The translations under genes were made by a program, and so were the position numbers. A model generated the notes under the pieces. It was not told the origin of the DNA, did no database searches, and saw only the letters and a program-made list of their open reading frames with translations. Of a stretch of 64,000 nt of DNA, positions 55,000 through 64,000 are shown in pieces (positions within the stretch are counted from its first letter, which is position 1; every line of letters starts with the position of its first letter). The DNA comes from Moraxellaceae bacterium (GTDB lineage: Bacteria > Pseudomonadota > Gammaproteobacteria > Pseudomonadales > Moraxellaceae). The stretch lies in the NCBI GenBank assembly GCA_003543245.1, contig DPJB01000007.1, positions 4,701-68,700 on the forward strand, given 5' to 3'.

Positions 55000-55941
55000 A
55001 TGACCATCAATCTTGGTCTGATTCTTCTTCTGGTATTTGTGACCACTGTTTTCATCATCATGGGTGCGTCACACTGGCTTTTCGGAACGTTCTCACCGCT
55101 GCGGCGCAGGTTGCGCGAGATCGCCGATCCAAAGGTTCAGCACACGCAGACAGGCACTCGTGAGGGGGCGTTCACGGTTCATTTCATCGAGCCTGTTGCA
55201 AAGGTCATGTTGCCGGCCGAGGACTGGCGCAAGTCGCGCCTGAAAAGTCGTCTGGTACAGGCGGGTTTCCGTCAGCCAAAGGCTGTGTCCTGGTTTCTGG
55301 CAGCCAAACTGATTGCTGCATTTGTTTTGCCCATGCTGGTTGTTTTGCCCTTGTTGCTGATGGGCATGCTGGGTGAGAAAGCGGCGATTGGGGTTGCCTT
55401 GCTGAGCGTGGCCGGGCTGATCGGGTTCTTTGGGCCGGATATTTTTCTGCAGCATCGTATAGAGCAGCGCCAGAATACGATCGCTTCCTCATTTCCTGAT
55501 GCGCTGGACATGCTCGTGGTGTGCGTCGAGGCGGGGCTTGGCCTTGATGCAGCCATCAACCGCATTGCCAGCGAACTGGGGCATGCTCATCCGCTGATTG
55601 CCGAAGAGTTACAGTTGGTGTCACTGGAGTTGCGTGCCGGCAAACAGCGTGAAGCGGCGTTGCGCGGATTGTCTGATCGTACCGCTGTTGAAGAAATCAG
55701 TGCCCTGACCAGTATTCTGGTCCAGTCCGAGCAGTTTGGTACCAGTATTGCCAGTGCACTGCGTGAGCATGCCGATGGCATGCGGCTGGTGCGTATCCAG
55801 AATGCTCGCGAGAAGGCGGCCAAGCTGCCTGTGAAGCTGATCTTCCCGATCATGTTGTTCATCTTTCCGGCACTTTTTCTTGTTATCCTTGGCCCGGCGT
55901 TCATTCGCATCTTTTATGGCTTTATCAGGATGGGTCAGTGA
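55000..55941 (+). CDS. tadC: Tad inner-membrane platform protein TadC
   Basis: A 313-residue partner of TadB with the same fold: SSFPDALDMLVVCVEAGLGL, ELRAGKQREAALRGLSDRT and LVQSEQFGTSIASALREHA, flanked by membrane helices. The ATG at 55000 starts a membrane segment directly; an in-frame upstream extension overlaps tadB and was not used. Its stop overlaps the tadD start. Confidence 0.95.
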   Translation: MTINLGLILLLVFVTTVFIIMGASHWLFGTFSPLRRRLREIADPKVQHTQTGTREGAFTVHFIEPVAKVMLPAEDWRKSRLKSRLVQAGFRQPKAVSWFLAAKLIAAFVLPMLVVLPLLLMGMLGEKAAIGVALLSVAGLIGFFGPDIFLQHRIEQRQNTIASSFPDALDMLVVCVEAGLGLDAAINRIASELGHAHPLIAEELQLVSLELRAGKQREAALRGLSDRTAVEEISALTSILVQSEQFGTSIASALREHADGMRLVRIQNAREKAAKLPVKLIFPIMLFIFPALFLVILGPAFIRIFYGFIRMGQ

Positions 55942-56837
55942 AATACTCGGTTGTGCTTGCTCGTGCCACTTCATGCGTACTGCTGGTGCTGATGGTCTCT
56001 GCCTGCAATACCAGCTCCAAGCCAAAAAAAGCCAAGGAAGAGCTCAAGACTCCGGCGACGCCAGAGCAGGTGCGTGCAGATGCGGAGCGTGCGTCCCACT
56101 TCGGTGATCATGCCTCTGCACTGGCTGGATGGCAGAATCTGCTGGAGAAAAACCCCGACGATCCGGTTGCCTTGCGTGGATTGGGCGAGACCTACCTTGC
56201 AGCCGGTGAGCCTGCGATGGCGCTGGTCGCGTTTGACAAGGTAATCACGAAGAGCCCGCAGGACATGGATGCTCTGGAGGGTCGGGCACTTGCGCTGGTT
56301 TCGCTTGGACGGAGAGAGGAGGCAAGAAAGGATATTGAGGTCTTGCAGGAGGTTTCACCCCCCAGGTGGCGTACCTTGAATGCGATGGGCTTGTTGCTGG
56401 ATCTGGGAAATGAGCGAGATCGGGCCCAGCAGTATTACACCCAGGCGCTGGCCCTGCAGCCAGGCCACCCGATGATACTGAACAACATGGGCTACTCCAT
56501 GCTGATGGCGGGTAACTATGTTGCTGCGGAGAAGTGCTTCAGGGATGGCTTGCGTATGACGCCGGATGGCTCGCACCTGCATGCCAACATGGTGCTGTCG
56601 ATTGCCTGGCAGGGTGATTATGCCCGTGCACTTGCCGAGGCGGTGAACCGTCAGCCCAGGGAAGAGGCACTCAACAATATTGGTTACATCGCATTGCTGC
56701 GCAAGGACTACAAGGCAGCAATCAGTTACTTCGAGCAGGCAATGGAGGCCAGCCCCCGCTGGTATCCGCGGGCGGCAGCCAATCTGGAGCGGGCCCGGGC
56801 AGAAGCGGCGAATGCATCAGTACGGCTGCCCAACTGA
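55938..56837 (+). CDS. tadD: TadD-type TPR lipoprotein
   Basis: A 299-residue lipoprotein with lipobox VSAC near residue 22 and several tetratricopeptide repeats (PVALRGLGETYLAAGEPAMA, PMILNNMGYSMLMAGNYVAA). TadD-like lipoproteins help build the secretin. It overlaps tadC by four bases and is the last gene of the cluster, ending six bases before the convergent ubiB stop with no terminator between. Confidence 0.9.
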   Translation: MKYSVVLARATSCVLLVLMVSACNTSSKPKKAKEELKTPATPEQVRADAERASHFGDHASALAGWQNLLEKNPDDPVALRGLGETYLAAGEPAMALVAFDKVITKSPQDMDALEGRALALVSLGRREEARKDIEVLQEVSPPRWRTLNAMGLLLDLGNERDRAQQYYTQALALQPGHPMILNNMGYSMLMAGNYVAAEKCFRDGLRMTPDGSHLHANMVLSIAWQGDYARALAEAVNRQPREEALNNIGYIALLRKDYKAAISYFEQAMEASPRWYPRAAANLERARAEAANASVRLPN

Positions 56838-56843
56838 CCCCGG

Positions 56844-58466
56844 TCAACGGCTGATTCGCCACACCCCGGCAATGCCGATCAACATGCCACCCAGCATGGT
56901 TGCTGTGCCACTCGTGATCATCATCACTCCCCCACCGATACCGAGCAGGGCAATGAAGTCGCGCCTGCGGGCAACGCGCATCTCCTGACGCAGGGTGCTG
57001 AACTCGCGCAGTTGCCGCTCCTGCCACTGACCGTTCTGCCGCATTTGCGTCAGGGCATCGAGTACCAGATCCGGCATGTCGGGCAGGCCGGTAATCAGTG
57101 CCGGGGCTTGCTCGCTCAACCGTTTGATGAGTGCCGAGGGGCCGATCTGGTCGTTGAGCCAGCGGCTCAGGAGCGGGCGACCCAGCGTCCAGATGTCGAG
57201 CGCGGGGTACAGGCTGCGGCCCAGTCCTTCCACATGTACCAGTGTCTTGATGAGCAGGACCAGCTGTACTGGAATTTCCAGATGGTGTTCGCGCGCCATG
57301 TCGAGTACTGCCAGCAGCGTTGGTCCGAACTGGATCTGGTCAATCGGTTTTTCCAGTACCGGCGCAATGATGCGCTGTACCTCGTTGGTCAGCTGGTTAA
57401 GGTTGGCCCCCGGAGGCAGCCAGCCGGCACGATATGCAACCCGGATGATTTCGCCGTAGTCACGTGAGACCAGAGCCAGTGCAATGCGGGCAACAGTGAG
57501 CTGATCTTCGCGGGCCAGATGGCCGACGATGGCGACATCCAGGGCAATGTAGCGCGGATTGGCCGGGTTGGCGGTTTCCACAAAGACATTGCCCGGGTGC
57601 ATGTCGGCATGAAAAAAGTTGTGGTTGAGCAACTGCGTGAAAAAGATGGCGAAACCTTTTTCGGCCAGTTGCTGGCGACTGATGTCCAGTCTGGCAAAGC
57701 TGGCATGATCATCGACGGGGACGCCATAAATGCGCTCTGCCACCATGATGTTTGTGGTGCACCAGGCATCGTGCACTTCTGGCACATACAGCATGTCCGA
57801 GTTGAGGAAGTTCTTGCGCATCTGGCGGGTATTGGCGGCCTCGCGCAGGAGATCGGTTTCATCGAGCAACGTTTGTTCGTAATCACGTGCAATGCGGTGC
57901 GGATGAAACTGTGCCAGTTGCGGGAAGCTGGCCTCCAGCCAGGCAGTCAGGTCGCGCAGCAACGCCATGTCCTGCCGGATTTGTGCGGCGACGCCAGGGC
58001 GCAGGATTTTCACAACCACTTCACGCCCATCGGGCAGGGTAGCGGTATGTACCTGCGCAATGGAGGCAGCCGCCAGGGGCTGTTCGTCAAAGCGGGAGAA
58101 CTTTTCCTTGAGCGGGGCGTTGAGCTCGGTCTCGACAATGGCCATGGCAATGCGCGACGGAAACGGAGGCACCTGATCCTGCAGCTTCACCAGCTCATCA
58201 AGGATGTTGGCCGGCAGCAGGTCGCGCCGTGTTGCCAGTAGCTGGCCCAGCTTGATGAAGAGCGGGCCCAGTTCCTCAAAGGCTTCGCGCAGGCGGGCGG
58301 GGTGTCGCGCCCGTGCGCCAGCCAGCCACCAGGCGGGGTGCAGGCGCAGCATCATGATCAGCAGTGTGCCGCGAACGCCCGGCGGTGGCGGCAACAAGGT
58401 ATCAAGCCGATAGCGTGCAATAACCGTCCAGATGGCGAGCAGTCGGGGCAGGTGAGTCAGCATCAT
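56844..58466 (-). CDS. ubiB: ubiquinone biosynthesis ABC1-family kinase-like protein
   Basis: A 540-residue atypical kinase-like protein needed for ubiquinone synthesis. It has the KxGQ motif (LFIKLGQLLATRRDLLP), the alanine-rich loop AAASIAQVHTATL, HADMHPGNVFV and two C-terminal membrane helices. Its start overlaps ubiJ by four bases. In Pseudomonas hisI follows ubiB; here the Tad cluster lies between them. Confidence 0.96.
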   Translation of the reverse strand: MMLTHLPRLLAIWTVIARYRLDTLLPPPPGVRGTLLIMMLRLHPAWWLAGARARHPARLREAFEELGPLFIKLGQLLATRRDLLPANILDELVKLQDQVPPFPSRIAMAIVETELNAPLKEKFSRFDEQPLAAASIAQVHTATLPDGREVVVKILRPGVAAQIRQDMALLRDLTAWLEASFPQLAQFHPHRIARDYEQTLLDETDLLREAANTRQMRKNFLNSDMLYVPEVHDAWCTTNIMVAERIYGVPVDDHASFARLDISRQQLAEKGFAIFFTQLLNHNFFHADMHPGNVFVETANPANPRYIALDVAIVGHLAREDQLTVARIALALVSRDYGEIIRVAYRAGWLPPGANLNQLTNEVQRIIAPVLEKPIDQIQFGPTLLAVLDMAREHHLEIPVQLVLLIKTLVHVEGLGRSLYPALDIWTLGRPLLSRWLNDQIGPSALIKRLSEQAPALITGLPDMPDLVLDALTQMRQNGQWQERQLREFSTLRQEMRVARRRDFIALLGIGGGVMMITSGTATMLGGMLIGIAGVWRISR

Positions 58467-59098
58467 GTCGGCTCGGTGGTATCAAGTTTGCTGACGCGCT
58501 TTTTCAGGCGCTCAAGCCGTGCCTCCACGCGTTCAATGTCGGCACGCAGATCCTGGTTGTCGCCAAGGTATTCTTCGACTTCCCAGCGAACCGGCACAAT
58601 TTCCTTTTCTTCGCGCAGGTATTCACCGGTGTTGCGCAGGAAAACATTGGCGGTGCGTTTGGCCAGGCCAAACAGGCCCTTCAGGCCCTGCGATACCGGG
58701 TGAGACAGCGTATCGCCAAAAACCCTGGCCATGCCGGCTTCCCAGTCGATATCCAGGTCGCGCGCCAATGCGTGCAACTCCTGCACCAGCATGACATCAC
58801 CATGCACTTTCACCGGACCGCCAATAAAGTGCGCATCATTACTGAGTGCCATTTTCAGCAGTTCGATGCTGGGCGCTTCTATGGTGGCGTGGGGGTGGCG
58901 ATCCCCTTCGCTACGCAAATACACCCCGTCACTCTCCAGCCAGACAAACAGGCCCAGTACGGGGCTACGGGTTTCAACATAAAGACGCTTGCCGGCATAG
59001 GCCTGCAGACGTTGAGCGGTGGCAGGGTCCAGCAACAGGGCCTGACGAATCAGGCTTTCCAGTGCTTTCAGTGCCAGTACCTGAGGAAGCGAGGTCAC
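58463..59098 (-). CDS. ubiJ: ubiquinone biosynthesis accessory factor UbiJ
   Basis: A 211-residue SCP2-domain protein that binds ubiquinone intermediates in the Ubi complex. The lipid-binding SCP2 region (about residues 20-120) is followed by a C-terminal coiled coil ([20 protein letters not shown]). The gene lies between ubiE and ubiB with 4-base overlaps on both sides, the standard order. Confidence 0.92.
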   Translation of the reverse strand: MTSLPQVLALKALESLIRQALLLDPATAQRLQAYAGKRLYVETRSPVLGLFVWLESDGVYLRSEGDRHPHATIEAPSIELLKMALSNDAHFIGGPVKVHGDVMLVQELHALARDLDIDWEAGMARVFGDTLSHPVSQGLKGLFGLAKRTANVFLRNTGEYLREEKEIVPVRWEVEEYLGDNQDLRADIERVEARLERLKKRVSKLDTTEPT

Positions 59099-59871
59099 AG
59101 CTTGAATCCGCGGTGCAGGGCGACAATGCCGCCGGTGAGGTTGTGGTAATCCGTGCGTTCGAAACCGGCGGTTTCCATCATGCCCTTCAGGGTTTCCTGA
59201 TCAGGGTGCATGCGGATGGACTCCGCCAGATAACGGTAACTGTCTGCATCCTGCGTGATGATCTTGCCCAGTGCCGGCAGCACGCTGAACGAGTAGGCAT
59301 CATAGGCCTTGGACAACGGCTCGATCACGGGCTTGGAGAACTCCAGCACCAGCAGGCGGCCACCCGGCTTCAGCACGCGATACATTGATGCCAGCGCCTT
59401 GTCCTTGTCGGTGACGTTGCGCAGTCCGAAGGAAATGGTGAGCAGATCGAAGGTGTTGTCGGCAAACGGCAGGCACTCGGCATTGGCCTGCACAAACTCC
59501 AGGTTCTGCGTAAGGCCGGTATCAATCAGGCGATCACGTCCCACACCCAGCATGGAGGCATTGATGTCGGACAGAATGACCTTGCCGGTGGGGCCGACAC
59601 GCTTGCTGAAGGCCTTGGCCAGATCGCCCGTGCCGCCTGCAATATCGAGCACTTGCTGACCGGGGCGGACGCCAGCCATTTCAATGGTATAGCGCTTCCA
59701 CAGGCGATGAATGCCGAACGACATCAGGTCGTTCATGACATCGTAGCGGGCCGCCACGGAATGAAAAACCTCGGCGACTTTCTTTGCCTTTTCGGTGGCA
59801 GCAACGGTCTGGTAGCCGAAGTGCGTGGTGCCTTCGGACGTTACGGGGGGAATGGGCTTCTGGTCGGACAT
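59095..59871 (-). CDS. ubiE: ubiquinone/menaquinone C-methyltransferase
   Basis: A 258-residue SAM-dependent methyltransferase for the C-methylation step of ubiquinone. Motifs are [20 protein letters not shown], the SAM site [13 protein letters not shown] and [14 protein letters not shown] chose ATG 59871; an upstream in-frame TTG would add 16 residues but has no better ribosome site. Confidence 0.96.
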   Translation of the reverse strand: MSDQKPIPPVTSEGTTHFGYQTVAATEKAKKVAEVFHSVAARYDVMNDLMSFGIHRLWKRYTIEMAGVRPGQQVLDIAGGTGDLAKAFSKRVGPTGKVILSDINASMLGVGRDRLIDTGLTQNLEFVQANAECLPFADNTFDLLTISFGLRNVTDKDKALASMYRVLKPGGRLLVLEFSKPVIEPLSKAYDAYSFSVLPALGKIITQDADSYRYLAESIRMHPDQETLKGMMETAGFERTDYHNLTGGIVALHRGFKL

Positions 59872-59955
59872 GATGGCGTCGTCAGCAACGGAGCCGGCAT
59901 TGTCGACCGGCCCCGTCAATGGTGCAAGCCGGAAAGGCTGATGGCTTGCGTCAGA

Positions 59956-60732
59956 TCAGGGATTGAACGGGTCTGGCGTGCCGGCGCAGAGGGCGTCAAC
60001 GATGGCGCGTTCCTTGCCGATGAACTGGTTGAGGAAGTCCTGTGCAGAGCCCATCGGGCGCATGACGGCAAAGCCACGGTCCAGAAAATCGTAGAGGCCG
60101 CCAAGTCCGGCCATTTTGGCGGGACGGTGGGCAATCTTGAAGGTGGCATAGATCACGCGGGAGCGTACATAGCGATCCAGTCCGCCGCCCAGTTCGGCCA
60201 GCAGGTCAAGCTGATGGTGACGCGCCGCCTGATAGTCGCAGGCCCGGTATGCCTCGATGACGGCGGCCTCGGTGATGTCGGTGATCCCCATGGTTTCAAA
60301 CAGCATGGTGGTGAGGGCTTCATCCAGCTCGCCGGTGATGGCGTTCAGCTCCAGCGCCACGGCCGAGGTGCGCATGACCGAGTCAGGCAACAGGCGGGTG
60401 GCAATCGGGAGGGCGCGCTCCACTTCGCGGGCCAGTTCGGTCAGGTCCAGGCCGCCATAGAGGTCACTGAGGAAAAACTGGGTGACTTCACGGTAACGGG
60501 GGTCTTCGAGCAGGTCGGCATGGGTGCGGGTGAGGCGGCCGGCCAGCCATTTTTGCAGGGTGACGAACTTTTCCTGAAAGGCCGCATCATGATGCCCGCG
60601 CCAGGCACGGTAGCGGCCCAGTTCGTAACGCATTTCATCCGCAAGCGTCTTGATGTCTTCCTTGCGCAGGGGCTGGCCTTCCGGGGTATAGACAAGATCG
60701 GGGGTCTGGGGGCCGGTGCTGGCTGCGTTCAT
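59956..60732 (-). CDS. FFLEELY-motif-like protein of unknown function
   Basis: A 258-residue, mostly helical soluble protein. The segment EVTQFFLSDLYGGLDL resembles the motif of the so-called FFLEELY family of proteobacteria, whose function I do not know. The ATG at 60732 has GGAG six bases upstream, making it preferable to the ATG twelve bases earlier. It stands upstream of ubiE where Pseudomonas has polyhydroxyalkanoate genes. Confidence 0.72.
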   Translation of the reverse strand: MNAASTGPQTPDLVYTPEGQPLRKEDIKTLADEMRYELGRYRAWRGHHDAAFQEKFVTLQKWLAGRLTRTHADLLEDPRYREVTQFFLSDLYGGLDLTELAREVERALPIATRLLPDSVMRTSAVALELNAITGELDEALTTMLFETMGITDITEAAVIEAYRACDYQAARHHQLDLLAELGGGLDRYVRSRVIYATFKIAHRPAKMAGLGGLYDFLDRGFAVMRPMGSAQDFLNQFIGKERAIVDALCAGTPDPFNP

Positions 60733-60917
60733 CGAGGGCTCCATGTGCGGGTGTTAACAGGTTGATCTGAAAGGAGAAATTATTTCCGTCACATCAATGC
60801 ATGCCTGCGTGTGCAGGGGCGGGCGGATTGTACTGTGCGGTGGGCCCGATGGGCAGGCCAGGACCGTGAGCAAATGTGACCGTCTGGCGGATAATGCCCC
60901 GGGACATCAGGGATGGC

Positions 60918-61274
60918 TCAGGGGGTAAAGGTCTGTGTTGCGGGGGCTGTGGCCGCTGTCGCTTGCAGGTACGTGGTCCAGAGTTGCTCCCGGTGCAGGC
61001 AGAGATGCCGCAGGGTGTCCCAGCTGTACAGGCCGGTATTGTGGCCATCCGAAAACACGAGGCGCACGGCGTAATTGCCGACAGGCTCGATGCTGGTGAT
61101 TGTCACCTGCTGCTTCTGCAGGGGCAGAACGCCACCACGTCCGTCATGACCCTGAACCTCGGCAGATGGCGAGTGCACACGAAGGAACTCGGCGCTGAGG
61201 GTAAACGTGCCGTCGTCCCAGGTCAGGACCAGCTCGCGCTCGGTTTTGCGGTAGCGCAATTCAGTGGGTTGCAT
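60918..61274 (-). CDS. DUF971-domain protein
   Basis: A 118-residue protein with the DUF971 (gamma-butyrobetaine hydroxylase N-terminal-like) fold: LTWDDGTFTLSAEFLRVHSPSAE, VGNYAVRLVFSDGHNTGLYSWDTL. Related domains bind zinc or are tied to iron-sulfur work, but no function is proven for the stand-alone protein. It follows hslVU as in Pseudomonas. Confidence 0.88.
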   Translation of the reverse strand: MQPTELRYRKTERELVLTWDDGTFTLSAEFLRVHSPSAEVQGHDGRGGVLPLQKQQVTITSIEPVGNYAVRLVFSDGHNTGLYSWDTLRHLCLHREQLWTTYLQATAATAPATQTFTP

Positions 61275-61297
61275 AGGTCAGGTGTGCCGGTAACAGG

Positions 61298-61332
61298 GCA
61301 TGGCACCGGCACAGGTCATGCCGGCACCATGC
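61298..61332. terminator. hairpin downstream of hslU
   Basis: GCATGGCACCGGCA at 61298-61311 pairs with TGCCGGCACCATGC at 61319-61332 except for two central mismatches, with a seven-base loop. It lies just past the hslU stop on the minus strand. Without a T tract its terminator role is uncertain. Confidence 0.45.
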
Positions 61333-61339
61333 GGGTTGA

Positions 61340-62683
61340 TCAGAGAATGAACCGGCTCAGGTCTTCATCCTGTACCAGTCCGCCCAGATGCTGCTCTACA
61401 TCGGCCGCAGTAATCGACAGGACCTTGTCGTGATGCTCGGCCGCAAGATCGGCAGCATCGAAGGAAATGTCTTCCAGCAGCTTCTCAAGTACCGTGTGCA
61501 GGCGGCGGGCACCGATGTTCTCGGTACGTTCGTTCACCTGCCAGGCGATTTCGGCCAGGCGCTTTACACAATCCGGTGTGAACTCGATGCCAAGCCCCTC
61601 GGCTGCCAGCAGCGCCTGGTATTGCTGTGTCAGCGAGAAATGCGGCTCGGTCAGGATGCGCTCGAAGTCGGATGGCGACAGTGCTTCCAGCTCCACACGG
61701 ATAGGCAGGCGGCCCTGCAATTCCGGGATCAGGTCCGACGGGCGCGACAGGTGGAAAGCGCCGGAGGCAATGAACAGGATGTGATCCGTTTTCACCATGC
61801 CGTACTTGGTGTTCACGGTGCAGCCTTCGATAAGCGGCAGCAGATCTCGTTGCACGCCTTCGCGCGAAACGTCGGCGCCCCCGTGGCTGTCGCCACGACG
61901 GCAAACCTTGTCGATTTCGTCGAGAAAGACGATGCCGTTCTGCTCGACGGCATGCAGGGCTTTTGCCTTGATTTCTTCCTCGTTAAGCAGTTTGCCGGCT
62001 TCGTCTTCCTGCAGGCGCTTCAGGGCTTCTTTTACCTTTATACGCTGACTCTGGCGCTTGCCCTGGCCCATGCTGGAGAACAGGTTCTGCAGCTGGCTGG
62101 TCATGTCTTCCATGCCGGGAGGCGCCATGATGTTCACACCCATGGCGGCTTGTGGCAGATCGATTTCAATTTCGCGGTCGTCCAGCTCTCCTTCACGCAG
62201 TTTCTTGCGGAAAATCTGCCGGGTGGAGTTATCGGTCCTGTTGCTGTCATTGCCATCGCCAACGCGTGCCGGTGGCAGCAGCGCATCAAGAATGCGTTCT
62301 TCGGCCGACTCAAAGGCACGGTGCTCCACCTTCTGCATTTCCTGTTCGCGCGTCATTTTCAGCGCCATGTCGGCAAGGTCGCGGATAATCGTTTCGACAT
62401 CGCGGCCGACATAACCGACTTCGGTGAACTTGGTGGCCTCGACCTTGATGAAAGGGGCGTTGGCGAGTCTGGCCAGACGGCGGGCAATTTCGGTTTTGCC
62501 AACACCGGTCGGACCGATCATCAGGATATTTTTCGGCGACACTTCATTGCGCTGTGCTTCAGGCAGCTGCATGCGGCGCCAGCGGTTGCGCAGTGCCAGG
62601 GCCACGGCACGCTTGGCGGCACTCTGGCCGACAATATGACGATCAAGTTCATGCACGATTTCGCGCGGCGTCATCTGGCTCAT
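61340..62683 (-). CDS. hslU: ATP-dependent protease ATPase subunit HslU
   Basis: A 447-residue AAA+ unfoldase that feeds the HslV peptidase. Walker A is [16 protein letters not shown], Walker [12 protein letters not shown], and the sensor region and C-terminal [10 protein letters not shown] and final leucine are present. The length matches pseudomonad HslU. The start overlaps the hslV stop by four bases. Confidence 0.97.
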   Translation of the reverse strand: MSQMTPREIVHELDRHIVGQSAAKRAVALALRNRWRRMQLPEAQRNEVSPKNILMIGPTGVGKTEIARRLARLANAPFIKVEATKFTEVGYVGRDVETIIRDLADMALKMTREQEMQKVEHRAFESAEERILDALLPPARVGDGNDSNRTDNSTRQIFRKKLREGELDDREIEIDLPQAAMGVNIMAPPGMEDMTSQLQNLFSSMGQGKRQSQRIKVKEALKRLQEDEAGKLLNEEEIKAKALHAVEQNGIVFLDEIDKVCRRGDSHGGADVSREGVQRDLLPLIEGCTVNTKYGMVKTDHILFIASGAFHLSRPSDLIPELQGRLPIRVELEALSPSDFERILTEPHFSLTQQYQALLAAEGLGIEFTPDCVKRLAEIAWQVNERTENIGARRLHTVLEKLLEDISFDAADLAAEHHDKVLSITAADVEQHLGGLVQDEDLSRFIL

Positions 62684-63231
62684 GCCGTTTCTCCGTTTTT
62701 TGCCGGTTCGGCCTCAAGCGTTTCAATCATGAAATTGTGGTTGGTGTACACACAGATATCGCCAGCAATGGTCAGGGACTTTTCCACAATGGTGCGGGCA
62801 TCCAGATCAGTGTTTTCCACCAGGGCGCGTGCGGCTGCCATGGCGTAGTTGCCACCTGATCCGATGGCGAGTACGCCTTCTTCAGGCTCGAGCACGTCAC
62901 CGTTGCCGGTGATGATGAGCGATGCCGTCTTGTCGGCGACGACCAGCATGGCTTCCAGGCGGCGCAGGGTGCGATCCGTCCGCCAGTCCTTGGCCAGCTC
63001 GACCGCGGCCCGCAACAGATGGCCGGAATGCTTCTGCAGCTTGGCCTCGAAATAGTCGAAAAGGGTAAAGGCATCGGCCGTGCCACCGGCAAAGCCGGCA
63101 ATGACCTGATTGTTGTAAAGACGGCGAACCTTGCGGGCCTTGCCCTTCATGACGGTGTTGCCGAGAGAAACCTGGCCGTCGCCGCCGAGGGCAACGAGAT
63201 TGCCACGGCGGACGGATACGATGGTGGTCAC
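62680..63231 (-). CDS. hslV: ATP-dependent protease peptidase subunit HslV
   Basis: A 183-residue proteasome-like peptidase. It starts at GTG 63231 so that the catalytic threonine follows the initiator directly (TTIVSVRR); GAGGT lies upstream. The longer open frame to 63267 would place extra residues before the threonine and was rejected. The conserved [14 protein letters not shown] segment and [13 protein letters not shown] are present. It works with HslU encoded next. Confidence 0.96.
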   Translation of the reverse strand: MTTIVSVRRGNLVALGGDGQVSLGNTVMKGKARKVRRLYNNQVIAGFAGGTADAFTLFDYFEAKLQKHSGHLLRAAVELAKDWRTDRTLRRLEAMLVVADKTASLIITGNGDVLEPEEGVLAIGSGGNYAMAAARALVENTDLDARTIVEKSLTIAGDICVYTNHNFMIETLEAEPAKNGETA

Positions 63232-63308
63232 GGTGACCTCTGTGTGGACGATGGATCGTTCACACAAGATGGTGACGCCCGGCAGGAATTCAAGCGGGCG
63301 GCTGTGGA

Positions 63309-63944
63309 TCAGTTCTGCTTGAGGATCAGCGTGTCCACGCCATTGGCGCGCAGGCTGCCGCGTGCGGCTTGTGCCGCTTCCTTGCCCTTGAGGGGGCCCA
63401 CGACTACCCGATACCAGTCATCCCCTGGTTTGACGGTAACCTTGAGGATTTTGACAGGCAGCCCCAGCAGCAGCACCTCGGCGCGGCGGCGATCGGCCTC
63501 ACGCTCGCTGCGGAAGGAGCCGGCTTGCAGTACATATGGTGTGCGGTCACCCTGCTCTGCCGGCTTGACCTGCGTGGCGGCCTGGCTGGCTGCTTCAGAC
63601 GTCTTCTTGCTGGGCAGCACTTCCTGATTGGGCAGCAAGGTATAAAAGTCAAAGCGTGGTTCTTCACCCGGGCCATCCGCCGGATTCGGGGAGGTATTGG
63701 CGGGTAGCTCGGCCTCGGCCGTGGCAGCAGCGGCTTTGCTCGCCTTTGCCGCGACGGATGCCGGCTCGGCCCGGTGCTCCCAGAGATACATCAGGAACGC
63801 CACAAATAGCCCAATCATCAGGCCTGCTGTCAGCAGCAGCCATCCGGGCGCTCCGTTTTTCTGCGCTTTTCTGGGGGGCGGATTCCGGCTGGCGCCCTGG
63901 GTTTTCTTGCGCGCCGGTTTGGCGGGGGCTTTTGCGCGGGCCAT
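63309..63944 (-). CDS. SPOR-domain cell-division protein (FtsN-like)
   Basis: A 211-residue membrane protein: a basic N-terminal tail, one membrane helix ([20 protein letters not shown]), an alanine/proline-rich periplasmic linker and a C-terminal SPOR domain ([35 protein letters not shown]) that binds denuded septal peptidoglycan. The ATG at 63944 has TAAGG upstream. The position between argS and hslV is that of the FtsN-like gene of pseudomonads. Division role is inferred. Confidence 0.87.
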   Translation of the reverse strand: MARAKAPAKPARKKTQGASRNPPPRKAQKNGAPGWLLLTAGLMIGLFVAFLMYLWEHRAEPASVAAKASKAAAATAEAELPANTSPNPADGPGEEPRFDFYTLLPNQEVLPSKKTSEAASQAATQVKPAEQGDRTPYVLQAGSFRSEREADRRRAEVLLLGLPVKILKVTVKPGDDWYRVVVGPLKGKEAAQAARGSLRANGVDTLILKQN

Positions 63945-63948
63945 GACC

Positions 63949-64000
63949 TTACATTTTCTCCGGAGCAGATACACCCAGCAGGCCAAGGCCATTGGCAATG
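63949..64000 (-). CDS. argS: arginyl-tRNA synthetase, extreme C-terminus
   Basis: The last 16 codons read IANGLGLLGVSAPEKM and end at a TAA (63949-63951), matching the usual ArgS C-terminal pattern. The gene continues beyond the window. The stop lies four bases upstream of the SPOR-gene ATG, so the two are co-transcribed. Confidence 0.88.
   Translation of the reverse strand, partial: IANGLGLLGVSAPEKM

Noticed and set aside
61388..62848. 486-codon open frame opposite hslU
   Set aside because: HslU is unmistakable on the other strand; this is a mirror frame.
1..64000. CRISPR arrays, tRNA and rRNA genes
   Set aside because: No regularly spaced short repeats and no cloverleaf or rRNA-like segment were recognised on reading the intergenic regions.

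Overview
The window looks like a chromosomal segment of a gammaproteobacterium, most like the Pseudomonadales. Two housekeeping gene orders known from Pseudomonas are recognisable. The first is parE, parC, an AhpA/YtjB-type gene, serB, fimX, a PilZ-like gene, psd and rhodanese. The second is argS, SPOR protein, hslV, hslU, DUF971, ubiE-ubiJ-ubiB, hisI-hisE and tatA-tatB-tatC. The species cannot be named from the sequence alone. The window opens inside parE and closes inside the last codons of argS.

Three accessory blocks sit at junctions of this backbone. (1) 6.1-13.9 kb, between serB and fimX, holds a decayed minus-strand adhesin gene, an intact six-gene plus-strand operon (8005-12947), an IS3-type transposase scrap and a decayed HlyD-type membrane-fusion gene. 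The operon encodes a receiver-like/winged-helix protein, a Ras-like GTPase, two Roadblock/LC7 proteins, a metallophosphoesterase with an unfamiliar N-terminal half, and a protein with two different globin domains in tandem. Three of its genes carry long G runs whose slippage would switch the reading frame. I consider this operon the best candidate for an undescribed system. (2) 18.0-39.6 kb, between the PilZ-like gene and psd, holds a TetR/flavin-monooxygenase pair with matching palindromic operators, a LysR regulator, an AraC-type response regulator with a hybrid histidine kinase, and a five-gene surface-protein locus. That locus ends in a 2042-residue OmpA-domain/beta-barrel protein and a 1646-residue repeat protein. 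(3) 45.1-56.8 kb, between hisI and ubiB, is a complete-looking Flp/Tad pilus cluster with two pilins, prepilin peptidase, secretin, TadZ, TadA ATPase, TadB/C platform, TadE/TadG-like pseudopilins and a TadD lipoprotein.

The backbone genes cover chromosome decatenation (ParCE), serine synthesis (SerB), twitching-motility control (FimX-like), phospholipid synthesis (Psd), Tat export, histidine and ubiquinone synthesis, and proteolysis (HslUV). They are tightly packed, often with 4-base ATGA overlaps. No tRNA, rRNA or CRISPR array was seen. Surface attachment recurs: Tad pili, the surface-protein locus, a dead large adhesin with a dead exporter component, and a FimX-like protein all point to an organism that invests in surface colonisation. 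Genes before about 6 kb and after 39.6 kb are conventional; unusual structure is concentrated in blocks 1 and 2.
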